A stretch of 64,000 bases of DNA, from contig JBGSTO010000706.1 of NCBI GenBank assembly GCA_041736465.1, positions 9,985 to 73,984 on the forward strand, read 5' to 3'. Under the pieces are notes generated by a model. It ran no database searches. It was not told the DNA's origin and saw nothing but the letters and a program-made list of their open reading frames with translations. The position numbers and the translations under genes were made by a program. Positions within the stretch are counted from its first letter, which is position 1. Each line of letters opens with the position of its first letter. Below, one piece after another: positions 18,083 through 25,692 of the stretch. This stretch comes from JAJUJL01 sp041736465. Its GTDB lineage: Bacteria > Chloroflexota > Anaerolineae > Anaerolineales > UBA4823.

Positions 18083-19099
18083 ATGCGCATCAACCGAGAC
18101 ACGCTACTCAAAATAACCGCGGACACTGTCCGGCAGCGAACTCGCGCCGGCAGCGATGTGATATCTGCATATCTGAGCGGATCGCTGTTAGGGGACGATT
18201 TCATGCTAGGCGGCTCTGCCGACGTAGACATCACCTTCATTCACCTGCAAACGCCGCAAGCCGATCGAGAAATTGTGCCGGTTACGGAAGATGTGCACCT
18301 GGACATTGCGCACTACGTGCAAAAAGATTTTCGTGATACCCGCACGCTGCGCTTGCATCCCTGGATGGGCCCTACCTTGTTTGCTTGCAAACCATTGTAT
18401 GATCCCCAGCATTTCCTGGATTTCACCCAGGCGAGCGTGCGCGGTCAATTCGACCGCCCCGATTATATATTGCAGCGCTCGCGACAGCAGTACGAGCACT
18501 CTCGCCAGATGTGGATGTCTTTTCATACTTCTCGGGAAGAACATACCTCCACCGGCGACCTGCTGCGCTACCTGCGCTCCGTGGAGCATGCCGTCAACGC
18601 CGCTGCCAGCTTGAGCGGGCTTCCGCTGACTGAACGGCGGCTCGTGCTGGCATTCGGTGAGCGGGCGAACGCATTGGGACGCCCGGGGCTGCTTCCTGGG
18701 TTGATCGGTCTGCTGGGCGGGGCGAATGCTGGAGGACTCGGTGATCTGCAGCATCTCCTGGCAGCATGGCGAGATACGTGGAATGCCGCAATCGAAGAAA
18801 ACTCGGTGGTGCTGCCGGCGCGCTTGCAGCCCGCAAGGATGGGCTATTACGCCAGGGCTTTCGATGCAATTCTGAAAGGGGATACGCCCCAGGCGATACT
18901 TTGGCCCTTGCTGCGCACCTGGACTCAAGCGGCTGGCTTGCTGCCGGAGGGACACACCCAGCGGCAAGTATGGCAGAAATCGGTTGCTGGGCTGGGCCTG
19001 GTGGGCGAGGCGCTCGCCGAACGAGTGCAGGCCCTCGACAGCTACCTGGATATGATTGACGAAGCGCTGGATGACTGGGGGCGGGCAAACGGGGTTTGA
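18083..19099 (+). CDS. Nucleotidyltransferase-fold protein (polymerase beta superfamily)
   Basis: The N-terminal part has the minimal nucleotidyltransferase signature, LSGSLLGDDF then SADVDITF: GS, a short gap, and two metal-binding Asp in DxD. The rest is an alpha-helical domain of about 230 residues without a recognised name. ATG 18083 is preferred over TTG 18056 because GAGAGGG lies eight bases before it. The substrate is unknown; such proteins modify tRNA, antibiotics or proteins. Downstream are parS-like sites, so it ends its transcription unit. Confidence 0.65.
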   Translation: MRINRDTLLKITADTVRQRTRAGSDVISAYLSGSLLGDDFMLGGSADVDITFIHLQTPQADREIVPVTEDVHLDIAHYVQKDFRDTRTLRLHPWMGPTLFACKPLYDPQHFLDFTQASVRGQFDRPDYILQRSRQQYEHSRQMWMSFHTSREEHTSTGDLLRYLRSVEHAVNAAASLSGLPLTERRLVLAFGERANALGRPGLLPGLIGLLGGANAGGLGDLQHLLAAWRDTWNAAIEENSVVLPARLQPARMGYYARAFDAILKGDTPQAILWPLLRTWTQAAGLLPEGHTQRQVWQKSVAGLGLVGEALAERVQALDSYLDMIDEALDDWGRANGV

Positions 19100-19106
19100 A
19101 GCTGGA

Positions 19107-19160
19107 CGTTTCACGTGAAACCTGATCGCCTCATCGCGCCGGACTGTTTCACGTGAAACC
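19107..19160. promoter_or_regulatory. Two parS-like ParB binding sites
   Basis: The 14-bp palindrome GTTTCACGTGAAAC occurs perfectly at 19108-19121 and 19146-19159, 38 bases apart. With flanks, the second is TGTTTCACGTGAAACC, 15 of 16 matching the widely conserved parS (TGTTNCACGTGAAACA). Two copies side by side in an intergenic region are unlikely by chance. parA and parB are not in the window. ParB spreading from such sites organises the origin region. Confidence 0.85.
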
Positions 19161-19338
19161 TGCCGGGGGTTAGTGCCCTTTTTAACGCAGCGGCTGCACT
19201 GTGCGCTGCCCAGGATCAAGCTCAACACTACTTACGCTACGGATCTGCCAGAGATTAAGAATTTTACTCGGCAGCGTGTGTTCATTTTTAGACTTGGCTC
19301 AAGAGTGATTTCCTTTGGAATAAATAGTTCAATGATCG
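19161..19338. other. Intergenic stretch ahead of the pdxS region
   Basis: I see no gene here. An open frame can be read (19173-19373) but has no ribosome-binding site and no recognisable content. The right end overlaps the inverted repeat at 19322-19349. Confidence 0.5.
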
Positions 19339-19349
19339 TTGAACTATTT
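19322..19349. repeat. Perfect 11-bp inverted repeat, operator-like
   Basis: AAATAGTTCAA (19322-19332) and TTGAACTATTT (19339-19349) are exact inverted complements separated by 6 bases. The size and symmetry are those of a dimeric repressor site, but no promoter or intact gene is clearly attached. It overlaps the start of the aminotransferase-like remnant. Confidence 0.6.
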
Positions 19350-19512
19350 CGGCGGGTTGCTTGTCGCCGGTGAGGGAACCCGTTGGATCAGGTTTACCGG
19401 AGCATCAGAGCGGATCGACCAGGGGAGGATTAAGCGCGGGTTAGAGCTGATCGATTATTTATTGCACGAGCAGGCTCTGGATTGTCACGCAATCCCCTGC
19501 GTGGTAGAATGA
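19339..19512 (+). pseudogene. Remnant resembling the C-terminus of a PLP aminotransferase / MocR regulator
   Basis: A 57-codon open stretch ending TGA 19510-19512 reads FGGLLVAGEGTRWIRFTGAS then ERIDQGRIKRGLELIDYLL. This resembles the last helix of fold-type I aminotransferases, including MocR regulators (G-x-R-x-x-F-x-x-x-x-x-x-x-I-x-x-G). The frame is closed upstream by TGA 19333-19335, with no start or ribosome-binding site, so it would be a 5'-deleted relic. MocR-type PdxR often neighbours pdxST, which makes the identity attractive but unproven. The pdxS promoter overlaps its 3' end. Confidence 0.35.
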
Positions 19513-19539
19513 TTAAAAACTGGGGTCTAATTTAGACCC
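19482..19539 (+). promoter_or_regulatory. pdxS promoter with 17-bp palindromic operator
   Basis: TTGTCA (19482-19487), a 17-base spacer and TAGAAT (19505-19510) form the promoter. GGGTCTAA-T-TTAGACCC (19523-19539) is a perfect palindrome around a central T and lies just past the start point, before GGAGGT at 19541. It could be a repressor operator or a leader hairpin. Confidence 0.7.
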
Positions 19540-19553
19540 AGGAGGTAGATTTT

Positions 19554-20441
19554 ATGGAACAGCAGATAGCGACTTTTGCAGTAAAAAAGGGCCTGGCTCA
19601 AATGCTCAAGGGCGGGGTGATCATGGATGTTGTCACGCCAGAGCATGCCCGCATCGCCGAAGATGCCGGTGCGGTAGCCGTGATGGCCCTGGAGCGTGTT
19701 CCTGCGGATATTCGCGCCGACGGCGGCGTGGCGCGCATGAGCGATCCTGAGCTGATCTTGAAGATCATGGATGCGGTTTCGATTCCGGTGATGGCAAAGT
19801 GCCGCATTGGGCATTTTGTGGAGGCCCAAATCCTGGAAGCGATCGGCGTCGATTACATTGACGAATCCGAGGTGTTAACACCGGCTGATGAAGCCCACCA
19901 CATTAACAAGCACCCCTTCAAGGTGCCCTTCGTTTGTGGGTGCCGCAATCTGGGTGAGGCCCTGCGCCGCACCGGTGAGGGCGCAGCCATGATCCGTACC
20001 AAGGGCGAAGCGGGCACCGGTGATGTGGTCGAGGCGGTTCGCCATGCGCGTGCCGTATTGGGCGCCATCCGCCGGATCCAGAGCATGCCCGAAGAAGAGT
20101 TAATGGCTTATGCTAAGGAAATTGGCGCACCGTATGAGCTTGTGCTCGAGACCCGCAGCCTGGGACGCTTGCCGGTGGTCAATTTTGCTGCCGGCGGCAT
20201 TGCTACCCCGGCAGATGCGGCGCTGATGATGCAGTTGGGCGTGGATGGTGTGTTCGTTGGCTCCGGCATCTTTAAATCGGGCGACCCATCCCGGCGCGGT
20301 GCAGCCATCGTGAAAGCTGTTACCCACTACAACGACCCCTATATCTTGGCAGAAGTCAGCCGCAACCTGGGTGAACCGATGGTGGGACGCCAGATTACGA
20401 GCATTCCGGAAGCAGAACTGATCGCCGGTCGCGGCTGGTAA
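19554..20441 (+). CDS. pdxS: Pyridoxal 5'-phosphate synthase subunit PdxS
   Basis: The synthase subunit that builds PLP from ribose-5-phosphate, glyceraldehyde-3-phosphate and ammonia supplied by PdxT. 295 residues, (beta/alpha)8 barrel. Signature stretches are KGGVIMDVVTPEHARIAEDA, VMALERVPADIR, MAKCRIGHFVEAQ, DYIDESEVLTPAD, and the phosphate-binding GVFVGSGIFKS. Lysines that carry intermediates (in MAKCRIGH and in RTKGEAGTG) are present. GGAGGT precedes the ATG by 8 bases. First gene of an operon with pdxT; together they form the 12+12 complex. Confidence 0.97.
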   Translation: MEQQIATFAVKKGLAQMLKGGVIMDVVTPEHARIAEDAGAVAVMALERVPADIRADGGVARMSDPELILKIMDAVSIPVMAKCRIGHFVEAQILEAIGVDYIDESEVLTPADEAHHINKHPFKVPFVCGCRNLGEALRRTGEGAAMIRTKGEAGTGDVVEAVRHARAVLGAIRRIQSMPEEELMAYAKEIGAPYELVLETRSLGRLPVVNFAAGGIATPADAALMMQLGVDGVFVGSGIFKSGDPSRRGAAIVKAVTHYNDPYILAEVSRNLGEPMVGRQITSIPEAELIAGRGW

Positions 20442-20538
20442 ATTTGCGTCCATCTTTTCCGTACAAACAGGACGCTCGGACTGCCTGCCGCGAGGATCAA
20501 GGACAGGTAGTTTGGCTGTGGGTTATGCGGGTGCTTTC

Positions 20539-21147
20539 ATGCGAATAGGTGTGCTTGCTTTACAAGGCGATTTCGCCGAACACATCGCCATGCTGCAGCG
20601 GTTGAATGTGGAAACTGTGCAGGTGCGTTTGCCAGAACATCTGGCAGATCTGGACGGCTTGATTATCCCTGGCGGAGAGTCTACCACCATCGGAAAACTG
20701 GCTGTGGATTTTGGCTTGATGGAGCCGCTGCGCCAATTTGGCGCCAGTAAGGCTATCTGGGGAACCTGCGCCGGGGCTATCTTTCTCTCCGGCGATGCTC
20801 GCCGCCCACAACCGCTGCTCGGTCTGATGGATATCACCGTAGAGCGCAACGCTTTTGGACGGCAGATAGCCAGCTTTGAGGTAGATCTGGATGTGCCTGA
20901 GCTGCAGCTCGTGGATTCCAGCGCCCAACCTTACCACGCCGTGTTCATCCGCGCTCCGCTGATCGAAGCGGTGCAGGGCGATGCGCGTGTGTTGGCGCGC
21001 CTGGAGAATGGTCGCATTGTAGCCGCACGCCAGGGGCGCCTGTTGGCGACTTCTTTCCATCCCGAATTGACCCGTGATGACCGCTTTCACCGTCTGTTCT
21101 TGCTCATAGCTTCAGGGGTTCAGGAGAGCAGAGTAGCTTCTGTATAA
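20539..21147 (+). CDS. pdxT: Pyridoxal 5'-phosphate synthase glutaminase subunit PdxT
   Basis: A class I glutamine amidotransferase that feeds ammonia to PdxS. Start placed at ATG 20539 (MRIGVLALQGDFAEH), the conserved PdxT N-terminus; the frame extends to 20512 but those residues are not family-like. Motifs: GGESTTIGKL, the catalytic Cys in WGTCAGAIFL, and the His-x-Glu in SFHPELT. The Shine-Dalgarno is weak. 202 residues, close to the family norm. It lies 97 bases after pdxS. Confidence 0.95.
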   Translation: MRIGVLALQGDFAEHIAMLQRLNVETVQVRLPEHLADLDGLIIPGGESTTIGKLAVDFGLMEPLRQFGASKAIWGTCAGAIFLSGDARRPQPLLGLMDITVERNAFGRQIASFEVDLDVPELQLVDSSAQPYHAVFIRAPLIEAVQGDARVLARLENGRIVAARQGRLLATSFHPELTRDDRFHRLFLLIASGVQESRVASV

Positions 21148-21155
21148 AGATCTGG

Positions 21156-22139
21156 ATGAGCGTTCGATCCTTCGACTGGCGTGATCTTCCGGCTTTGTAC
21201 CGCCTCCGCAAAGAGAGCGTCTATCTTCACAACGCGCTTGTGTTGACGCGCGGCCCCATGCTGCTCTCGGGAGCAGTGTTTTCTTCATTGATGCCCGGCG
21301 GCGGCCTCTACACGGCAATTTGCGATGGCAATGATGGAACAGGCGATCTTGTGATCGGGCAGATCATCCATATGAGCGGCTCTCAGGTCGCACAGCTTAC
21401 CTTTCTTGCTCCGGAGCCAGACCCTGCCGGGACCAATCTGTCAGGCTTGCTTGAGTTTTTTGCTTCCCAAGTGGTGGTGCGCGGCGCTTTCCGCCTGCTC
21501 GCAGATGTGGACGAGCATAGCTTTGTGTTTGAATCGCTGCGCCAGGCGGGTTTTGCCATCTACGCGCGCCAACGCGTCTGGCAGTTGAACCAGCATGGGG
21601 CCGGGCAGGTGCAGGCTCCTGGATGGGATACCGCCGTTGATCGAGATCTGATCTCGGTGCGCTCGCTGTACAACAACCTGGTCCCGGGGTTGGTGCAGCA
21701 GGTCGAGCCTTTCCCGGCTGAGCGGCTGCACGGGCTGGTTTACCGCCACGGGGATGACGTGCTGGCTTACGTAGAGTTGAAATATGGACATCGCGGCATT
21801 TGGGCGCAGCCTTTCGTCCATCCGGATGCCGAGGAAGCCATTGACCGGTTGGTAGATCTGCTGCAAGAGTTGTCTTATCGCCGCTCTCGTCCGATCTACC
21901 TGTGCATTCGCTCCTATGAATCCTGGTTAGAGCCGGCTGTAGAGGCTCTCGGCGCCCAGCCGGGTCCGCGCCAGGCGGTGATGGTACGCCACCTGGCTGT
22001 ACCTCAAAAAGCATTACGACCCTATGCACTGCCAGCTTTGGAAGGTGGTTCACCAGAAATGACCGCACCCATCGCTCGTGTGCAAAATGTTATTGCGGAG
22101 AAGACAGGATCTTATGTCACAAAAGCGGATAACAGATGA
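21156..22139 (+). CDS. GNAT-like acetyltransferase-fold protein, function unknown
   Basis: A 327-residue protein that starts SVRSFDWRDLPALYRLR, the opening helix style of GNAT proteins, and looks like two degenerate GNAT halves: one ending with FESLRQAGFAIYARQRVWQL and a second around AQPFVHPDAEEAIDRLVDLL. I see no clear acetyl-CoA loop (Q/RxxGxG/A), so catalysis is uncertain. It follows pdxT after 8 bases, and its last 26 bases overlap the R3H gene, indicating translational coupling. Confidence 0.5.
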   Translation: MSVRSFDWRDLPALYRLRKESVYLHNALVLTRGPMLLSGAVFSSLMPGGGLYTAICDGNDGTGDLVIGQIIHMSGSQVAQLTFLAPEPDPAGTNLSGLLEFFASQVVVRGAFRLLADVDEHSFVFESLRQAGFAIYARQRVWQLNQHGAGQVQAPGWDTAVDRDLISVRSLYNNLVPGLVQQVEPFPAERLHGLVYRHGDDVLAYVELKYGHRGIWAQPFVHPDAEEAIDRLVDLLQELSYRRSRPIYLCIRSYESWLEPAVEALGAQPGPRQAVMVRHLAVPQKALRPYALPALEGGSPEMTAPIARVQNVIAEKTGSYVTKADNR

Positions 22140-23814
22140 TTTGCAGGCGCTGTTTGATGTTCTACCGCCAGATGTTCAAAAATCGGTGCGCAAGGCAAAC
22201 GATGAAGCCAATTTGCTGGAAGTAATCCTCGACCTTGGGCGTGTGCCGACGGCGCGATTTGTCGATCGTGAGATTGTGCTGTTATCTACAGAGGTAACTC
22301 GAGCAGAAATCGATTACGTTGTCGAGCGCATTGGCGAGTTCGATGCCGACAATCGTGCCGGCATGGAGCGCACGCTGCACCGCATCTCAGCCATCCGCAA
22401 CCGGCGCGGGCATATCGTGGGGCTTACCTGCCGGGTAGGCCGCGCGGTTTATGGCACTACGGATGTCATCAAAGATTTGATCGAGAGCGGAAAGAGCCTG
22501 CTTCTTTTGGGCCGTCCGGGCGTCGGCAAAACCACGATGCTGCGGGAAGCGGCGCGCATGCTGGCGGAATCTAAACGTGTGGTGATTGTGGATACGTCCA
22601 ACGAGATTGGCGGCGACGGCGATGTTCCGCACCCGGCAGTCGGTCGTGCCCGGCGTATGCAAGTCGCCAAGCCTTCGCTCCAACACGAAGTCATGATTGA
22701 AGCGGTAGAAAACCACAACCCAGAGGCCATCGTGATCGACGAGATCGGCCGCGAGCTCGAAGCCGCAGCAGCCCGCACGATTGGTGAGCGCGGCGTACAA
22801 TTAATCGGAACAGCGCATGGAAATTCGCTGGAGAATTTGCTGATCAATCCGACATTATCTGACCTGGTAGGAGGAATCGAATCGGTGACGCTCTCGGACG
22901 AAGAGGCGCGCCGGCGCGGCACCCAAAAAACAGTTTTGGAGCGGCGCTCTCCCCCTACCTTTGATGTGCTCATCGAAATTCAAAATCGGGATACATTTGC
23001 TGTGCACACCGATGTAGCCGAGGCGGTTGATTCCGTACTGCGCGGCTACCCGCAGCCCCCTGAAATTCGCATTCGCGATGACAGCGGCGGTTTCCATGTG
23101 GAAAAAGCGCCCATCGCGCCGGGCATTTTTGCCACCCAGGGACGTCCAGGCAGCAGCCGCCGCCAGGGCAACGGCGGGAACTACGACCGTGGCGGAAACT
23201 ACGACCGCGGCGGCAGCTATGAACGCGGCGGGCAGGAGCGCAGCGAGTCCGATCGAGGCGGTTACACTCGCGAGGAAGTAAGTGGGCACGGGAATGAGCG
23301 CAGCTCACGCTTTTCGCAGGAAGCCGCCCCTGCTGGGCGCTCATCGCTGCAAACCATCCGCATTTATCCTTACGGCGTTGCCCGCAATCGCCTGATTCAG
23401 GCAGCCAAGCGTCTGGGGGTGCCGGCATTGATCGTCAATGAACCGGCTGAAGCCGAAGTGCTGGTCACGCTGCGTTCTTACTACCGCAACCGGCAGCGCA
23501 CAATCATGGATGCTGAGAACCGGGGCATGCCGATCTACGTGCTGCGCGCCAACACGGTCAACCAGATGCAGCAGTTCTTGAGCGACCTTTTCAACCTGAC
23601 TACAGTGGCGATGGACGACCGCGGCGAAGATGGTGTGCGCAACGAAACTCAGGCTGCCATCGAAGCTGTAATGAATGGAGAACGTTGGGTCGAACTGCAG
23701 CCGGCTTCGGCTTCCATCCGCCGCCTGCAGCACCAGATGGCCCGGCAGGCAAACCTTCATTCGCACTCCTACGGCAAGGAACCGCGCCGCAGGGTGCGTA
23801 TTTTTCGTGAATGA
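22114..23814 (+). CDS. R3H and AAA ATPase domain nucleic-acid-binding protein (Ycf45/SpoIIIAA-like)
   Basis: N-terminal AAA-like ATPase resembling SpoIIIAA and the chloroplast Ycf45 group: Walker A GRPGVGKTT at about residues 132-140, IVDTSNEIGGDGD, and Walker B EAIVIDEIGRELEA. A low-complexity Gly/Tyr/Arg segment follows (about residues 350-400, with GGNYDRGG-type repeats). A C-terminal R3H domain binds single-stranded nucleic acid; the tail KEPRRRVRIFRE is basic. ATG 22114 is used instead of the frame-open position 22078, which would add residues unlike the family. It overlaps the preceding gene by 26 bases. The role is unknown; fusion with R3H suggests RNA or ssDNA handling. Confidence 0.8.
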   Translation: MSQKRITDDLQALFDVLPPDVQKSVRKANDEANLLEVILDLGRVPTARFVDREIVLLSTEVTRAEIDYVVERIGEFDADNRAGMERTLHRISAIRNRRGHIVGLTCRVGRAVYGTTDVIKDLIESGKSLLLLGRPGVGKTTMLREAARMLAESKRVVIVDTSNEIGGDGDVPHPAVGRARRMQVAKPSLQHEVMIEAVENHNPEAIVIDEIGRELEAAAARTIGERGVQLIGTAHGNSLENLLINPTLSDLVGGIESVTLSDEEARRRGTQKTVLERRSPPTFDVLIEIQNRDTFAVHTDVAEAVDSVLRGYPQPPEIRIRDDSGGFHVEKAPIAPGIFATQGRPGSSRRQGNGGNYDRGGNYDRGGSYERGGQERSESDRGGYTREEVSGHGNERSSRFSQEAAPAGRSSLQTIRIYPYGVARNRLIQAAKRLGVPALIVNEPAEAEVLVTLRSYYRNRQRTIMDAENRGMPIYVLRANTVNQMQQFLSDLFNLTTVAMDDRGEDGVRNETQAAIEAVMNGERWVELQPASASIRRLQHQMARQANLHSHSYGKEPRRRVRIFRE

Positions 23815-23838
23815 CCCGGGGAGCAGGCGCGCCTGATC

Positions 23839-24486
23839 ATGTTTATTACTTTCGAAGGCCCTGAAGGCAGCGGTAAAACGACCCAGATCTGCAATCTGGC
23901 AGAATATTTGCGCCAGAAGGGATTTAACGTCCTGCACACGCGCGAGCCGGGCGGAACAGGTATCGGCGACCAGATACGCTCGGTCTTGTTCGACATGCAG
24001 AACAAAGCCATGCACCCGCGCGCCGAGATCCTGCTCTTTCAGGCCTCCCGGGCACAGCTCGTGGAGCAAGTCATTCGCCCGTATTTGCAATCGGGGGGGG
24101 TGGTGCTGTGCGATCGCTACGCCGACTCAACCCTGGCTTACCAGGGATATGGGCACCAGTTCGATCTGGACACCCTGGCTGAAATTGTCAGTTTTGCCAC
24201 GGGAGGCTTGAAACCCGACCTGACCTTACTTCTCGATCTGGATGTGGAAGAGGGCCTGGGACGGCGCGCTCAGGGAGGCGGCTGGAACCGCCTGGATGCT
24301 TACGAATTGGAATTTCACCGGCGGGTGCGGCAAGGCTTTTTAGCCCTGGCCCGGCAGGAACCCCATCGCTGGGTCAGGATCGATGCTGCGCAGCCGCCCG
24401 ATAGCGTGCAGGCGGCAGTGCGCGCCGTCGTGCTGGATCGCCTGGCTGTGGCAGGATACCCGCCAGGCGTAGAGAGCCGGCTATAG
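23839..24486 (+). CDS. tmk: Thymidylate kinase
   Basis: Phosphorylates dTMP to dTDP. P-loop FEGPEGSGKTT at the N-terminus, the DR(E/Y) segment as TREPGGTGIG, the thymidine-binding CDRYADSTLAYQG, and lid RRAQGGGWNRLD. 215 residues, normal length. It is the last gene of the pdx operon; its 3' end overlaps the convergent zinc-ribbon gene by 6 bases. Confidence 0.95.
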   Translation: MFITFEGPEGSGKTTQICNLAEYLRQKGFNVLHTREPGGTGIGDQIRSVLFDMQNKAMHPRAEILLFQASRAQLVEQVIRPYLQSGGVVLCDRYADSTLAYQGYGHQFDLDTLAEIVSFATGGLKPDLTLLLDLDVEEGLGRRAQGGGWNRLDAYELEFHRRVRQGFLALARQEPHRWVRIDAAQPPDSVQAAVRAVVLDRLAVAGYPPGVESRL

Positions 24487-24864
24487 ATCATCCCCGCCGC
24501 CAGCATCCCCCCCCAGGTCCGGGATGGCTTGTTCGATTTCGTCCGGTGACTGTCCGGATTCCAAACGGCCAACCACCTCGTCGAATTCTGGCCCCAGCTC
24601 TTCCCCCATCTCGCGGCTCATCTCGCGCATCATTCGCCCCATTGCCTTGGGATCGTCTTCCAGCCCATCTAACATCGATGGATCTGACAGCGATTCCATG
24701 CGGCTGTCTTCGGACCGGGCGACGCGCACACGCGTGATTCTGCGCTGCACCTGATCGCTCTGGCAGTGTGGGCAGTGCACGCGGCGTGTGCCGTACTCAC
24801 AGAAAGTCATGAAAACATCAAAACGTTTGCGGCATTTCAAGCAGGTGTAAGGATAGGTTGGCAT
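24481..24864 (-). CDS. FmdB-type zinc ribbon regulatory protein
   Basis: Starts MPTYPYTCLKC, the FmdB/CxxC_CxxC_SSSS family opening. Two knuckles (CLKC, CPHC) bind one zinc. A long acidic, Met-rich tail follows (about 75 residues) and is unrelated to the ribbon. Start at the second of two consecutive ATG codons because GGAGG is then spaced normally (six bases). Such proteins are small and poorly characterised; some are linked to transcription. It converges with tmk. Confidence 0.75.
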   Translation of the reverse strand: MPTYPYTCLKCRKRFDVFMTFCEYGTRRVHCPHCQSDQVQRRITRVRVARSEDSRMESLSDPSMLDGLEDDPKAMGRMMREMSREMGEELGPEFDEVVGRLESGQSPDEIEQAIPDLGGDAGGGDDL

Positions 24865-24934
24865 CATTTACCTCCAGACGTAGGTACTTTCGAATTATAA
24901 TCAGTGGGCATAATTTTTGGGAGCTTAGATATCT

Positions 24935-25558
24935 ATGAGTGAAACTGGTGAATTCAAACCGGATCGTTTCGAGCCATTGCTGATCGTGATTTCAGGTCCT
25001 TCAGGGGCGGGCAAGGACAGTGTCATCGCGCGGATGAAAGAGTGCGGGCTGCCCTTTCACTTTGTAGTCACAGCTACTACTCGCCCGAAGCGCGAGAACG
25101 AGCGCCACGGCGTGGACTATTTGTTCTACTCGCGCAGCGAATTTGCCGAAATGATCGACCGGGATGAGCTGCTGGAATATGCCATTGTGTATGAGGATTA
25201 TAAAGGCATACCGAGGGCACAGGTGCGGGAAGCGCTGCAGAGCGGGCAGGATGTGATCATGCGCGTGGATGTGCAGGGGGCGGCAACCATCCGTGAGAAG
25301 GCGCCGCAGGCGGTGCTGATATTTCTGACCACAGTGAGCGAGGATGCACTCGTACGGCGCCTGGTCGAAAGACGCACCGATCCGCCGGACCAATTGAAGC
25401 TGCGCATCGCCATGGCTCGCCAGGAAATGAAGCGTATTGAAGAATTCGATTACGTGGTGATCAACCATGATAGCCACCTGAAAGAAACGGTGGACGTGAT
25501 CGCTGCGATTATCCAGGCAGAACACCACAAGGTCCACCACCGGCAGGTGCAGTTATAA
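24935..25558 (+). CDS. gmk: Guanylate kinase-like protein with unusual P-loop
   Basis: Guanylate kinase fold: P-loop ISGPSGAGKDS (residues 19-29), TATTRPKRENERHGVDYLF as the GMP-binding segment, YEDYKGIPR, RVDVQGAATI, and lid RRLVERRT. Enzymes of this family normally have GKST or GKTT; here Lys27 is followed by Asp, then Ser. The GMP loop YYGT is also altered to YKGIP. It may be a genuine Gmk variant or a paralogue with another nucleotide target. 207 residues, usual size. It is not in an operon with rpoZ or coaBC in this window. Confidence 0.8.
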   Translation: MSETGEFKPDRFEPLLIVISGPSGAGKDSVIARMKECGLPFHFVVTATTRPKRENERHGVDYLFYSRSEFAEMIDRDELLEYAIVYEDYKGIPRAQVREALQSGQDVIMRVDVQGAATIREKAPQAVLIFLTTVSEDALVRRLVERRTDPPDQLKLRIAMARQEMKRIEEFDYVVINHDSHLKETVDVIAAIIQAEHHKVHHRQVQL

Positions 25559-25562
25559 ACTG

Positions 25563-25672
25563 GTCGCGCTTCATGGGCCACGCACATGGATGTCACCCTG
25601 AGGGAGCGTACTGTGCGACCGAAGGGTCTACCCGGCTGGCGGGCAAGATTCTTCGCTACGCTCAGAATGACA
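25563..25672. repeat. Dispersed palindromic repeat, copy 1 (inverted orientation)
   Basis: The same element as at 37165 and 39451 but inverted: GTCGCGCTTCATGGGCCACG is the reverse complement of the tail of those copies, and TGTCACCCTGAGGGAGCG ... CTCAGAATGACA form its terminal inverted repeat. The middle is more diverged than in the other copies. It lies in the gmk-galE intergenic gap. Confidence 0.75.
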
Positions 25673-25692
25673 TATCAATATAGGAGTATAGA

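Noticed and set aside
19173..19373. 66-codon frame between parS and pdxS
   Set aside because: No ribosome-binding site or recognised content, and it overlaps a perfect inverted repeat.
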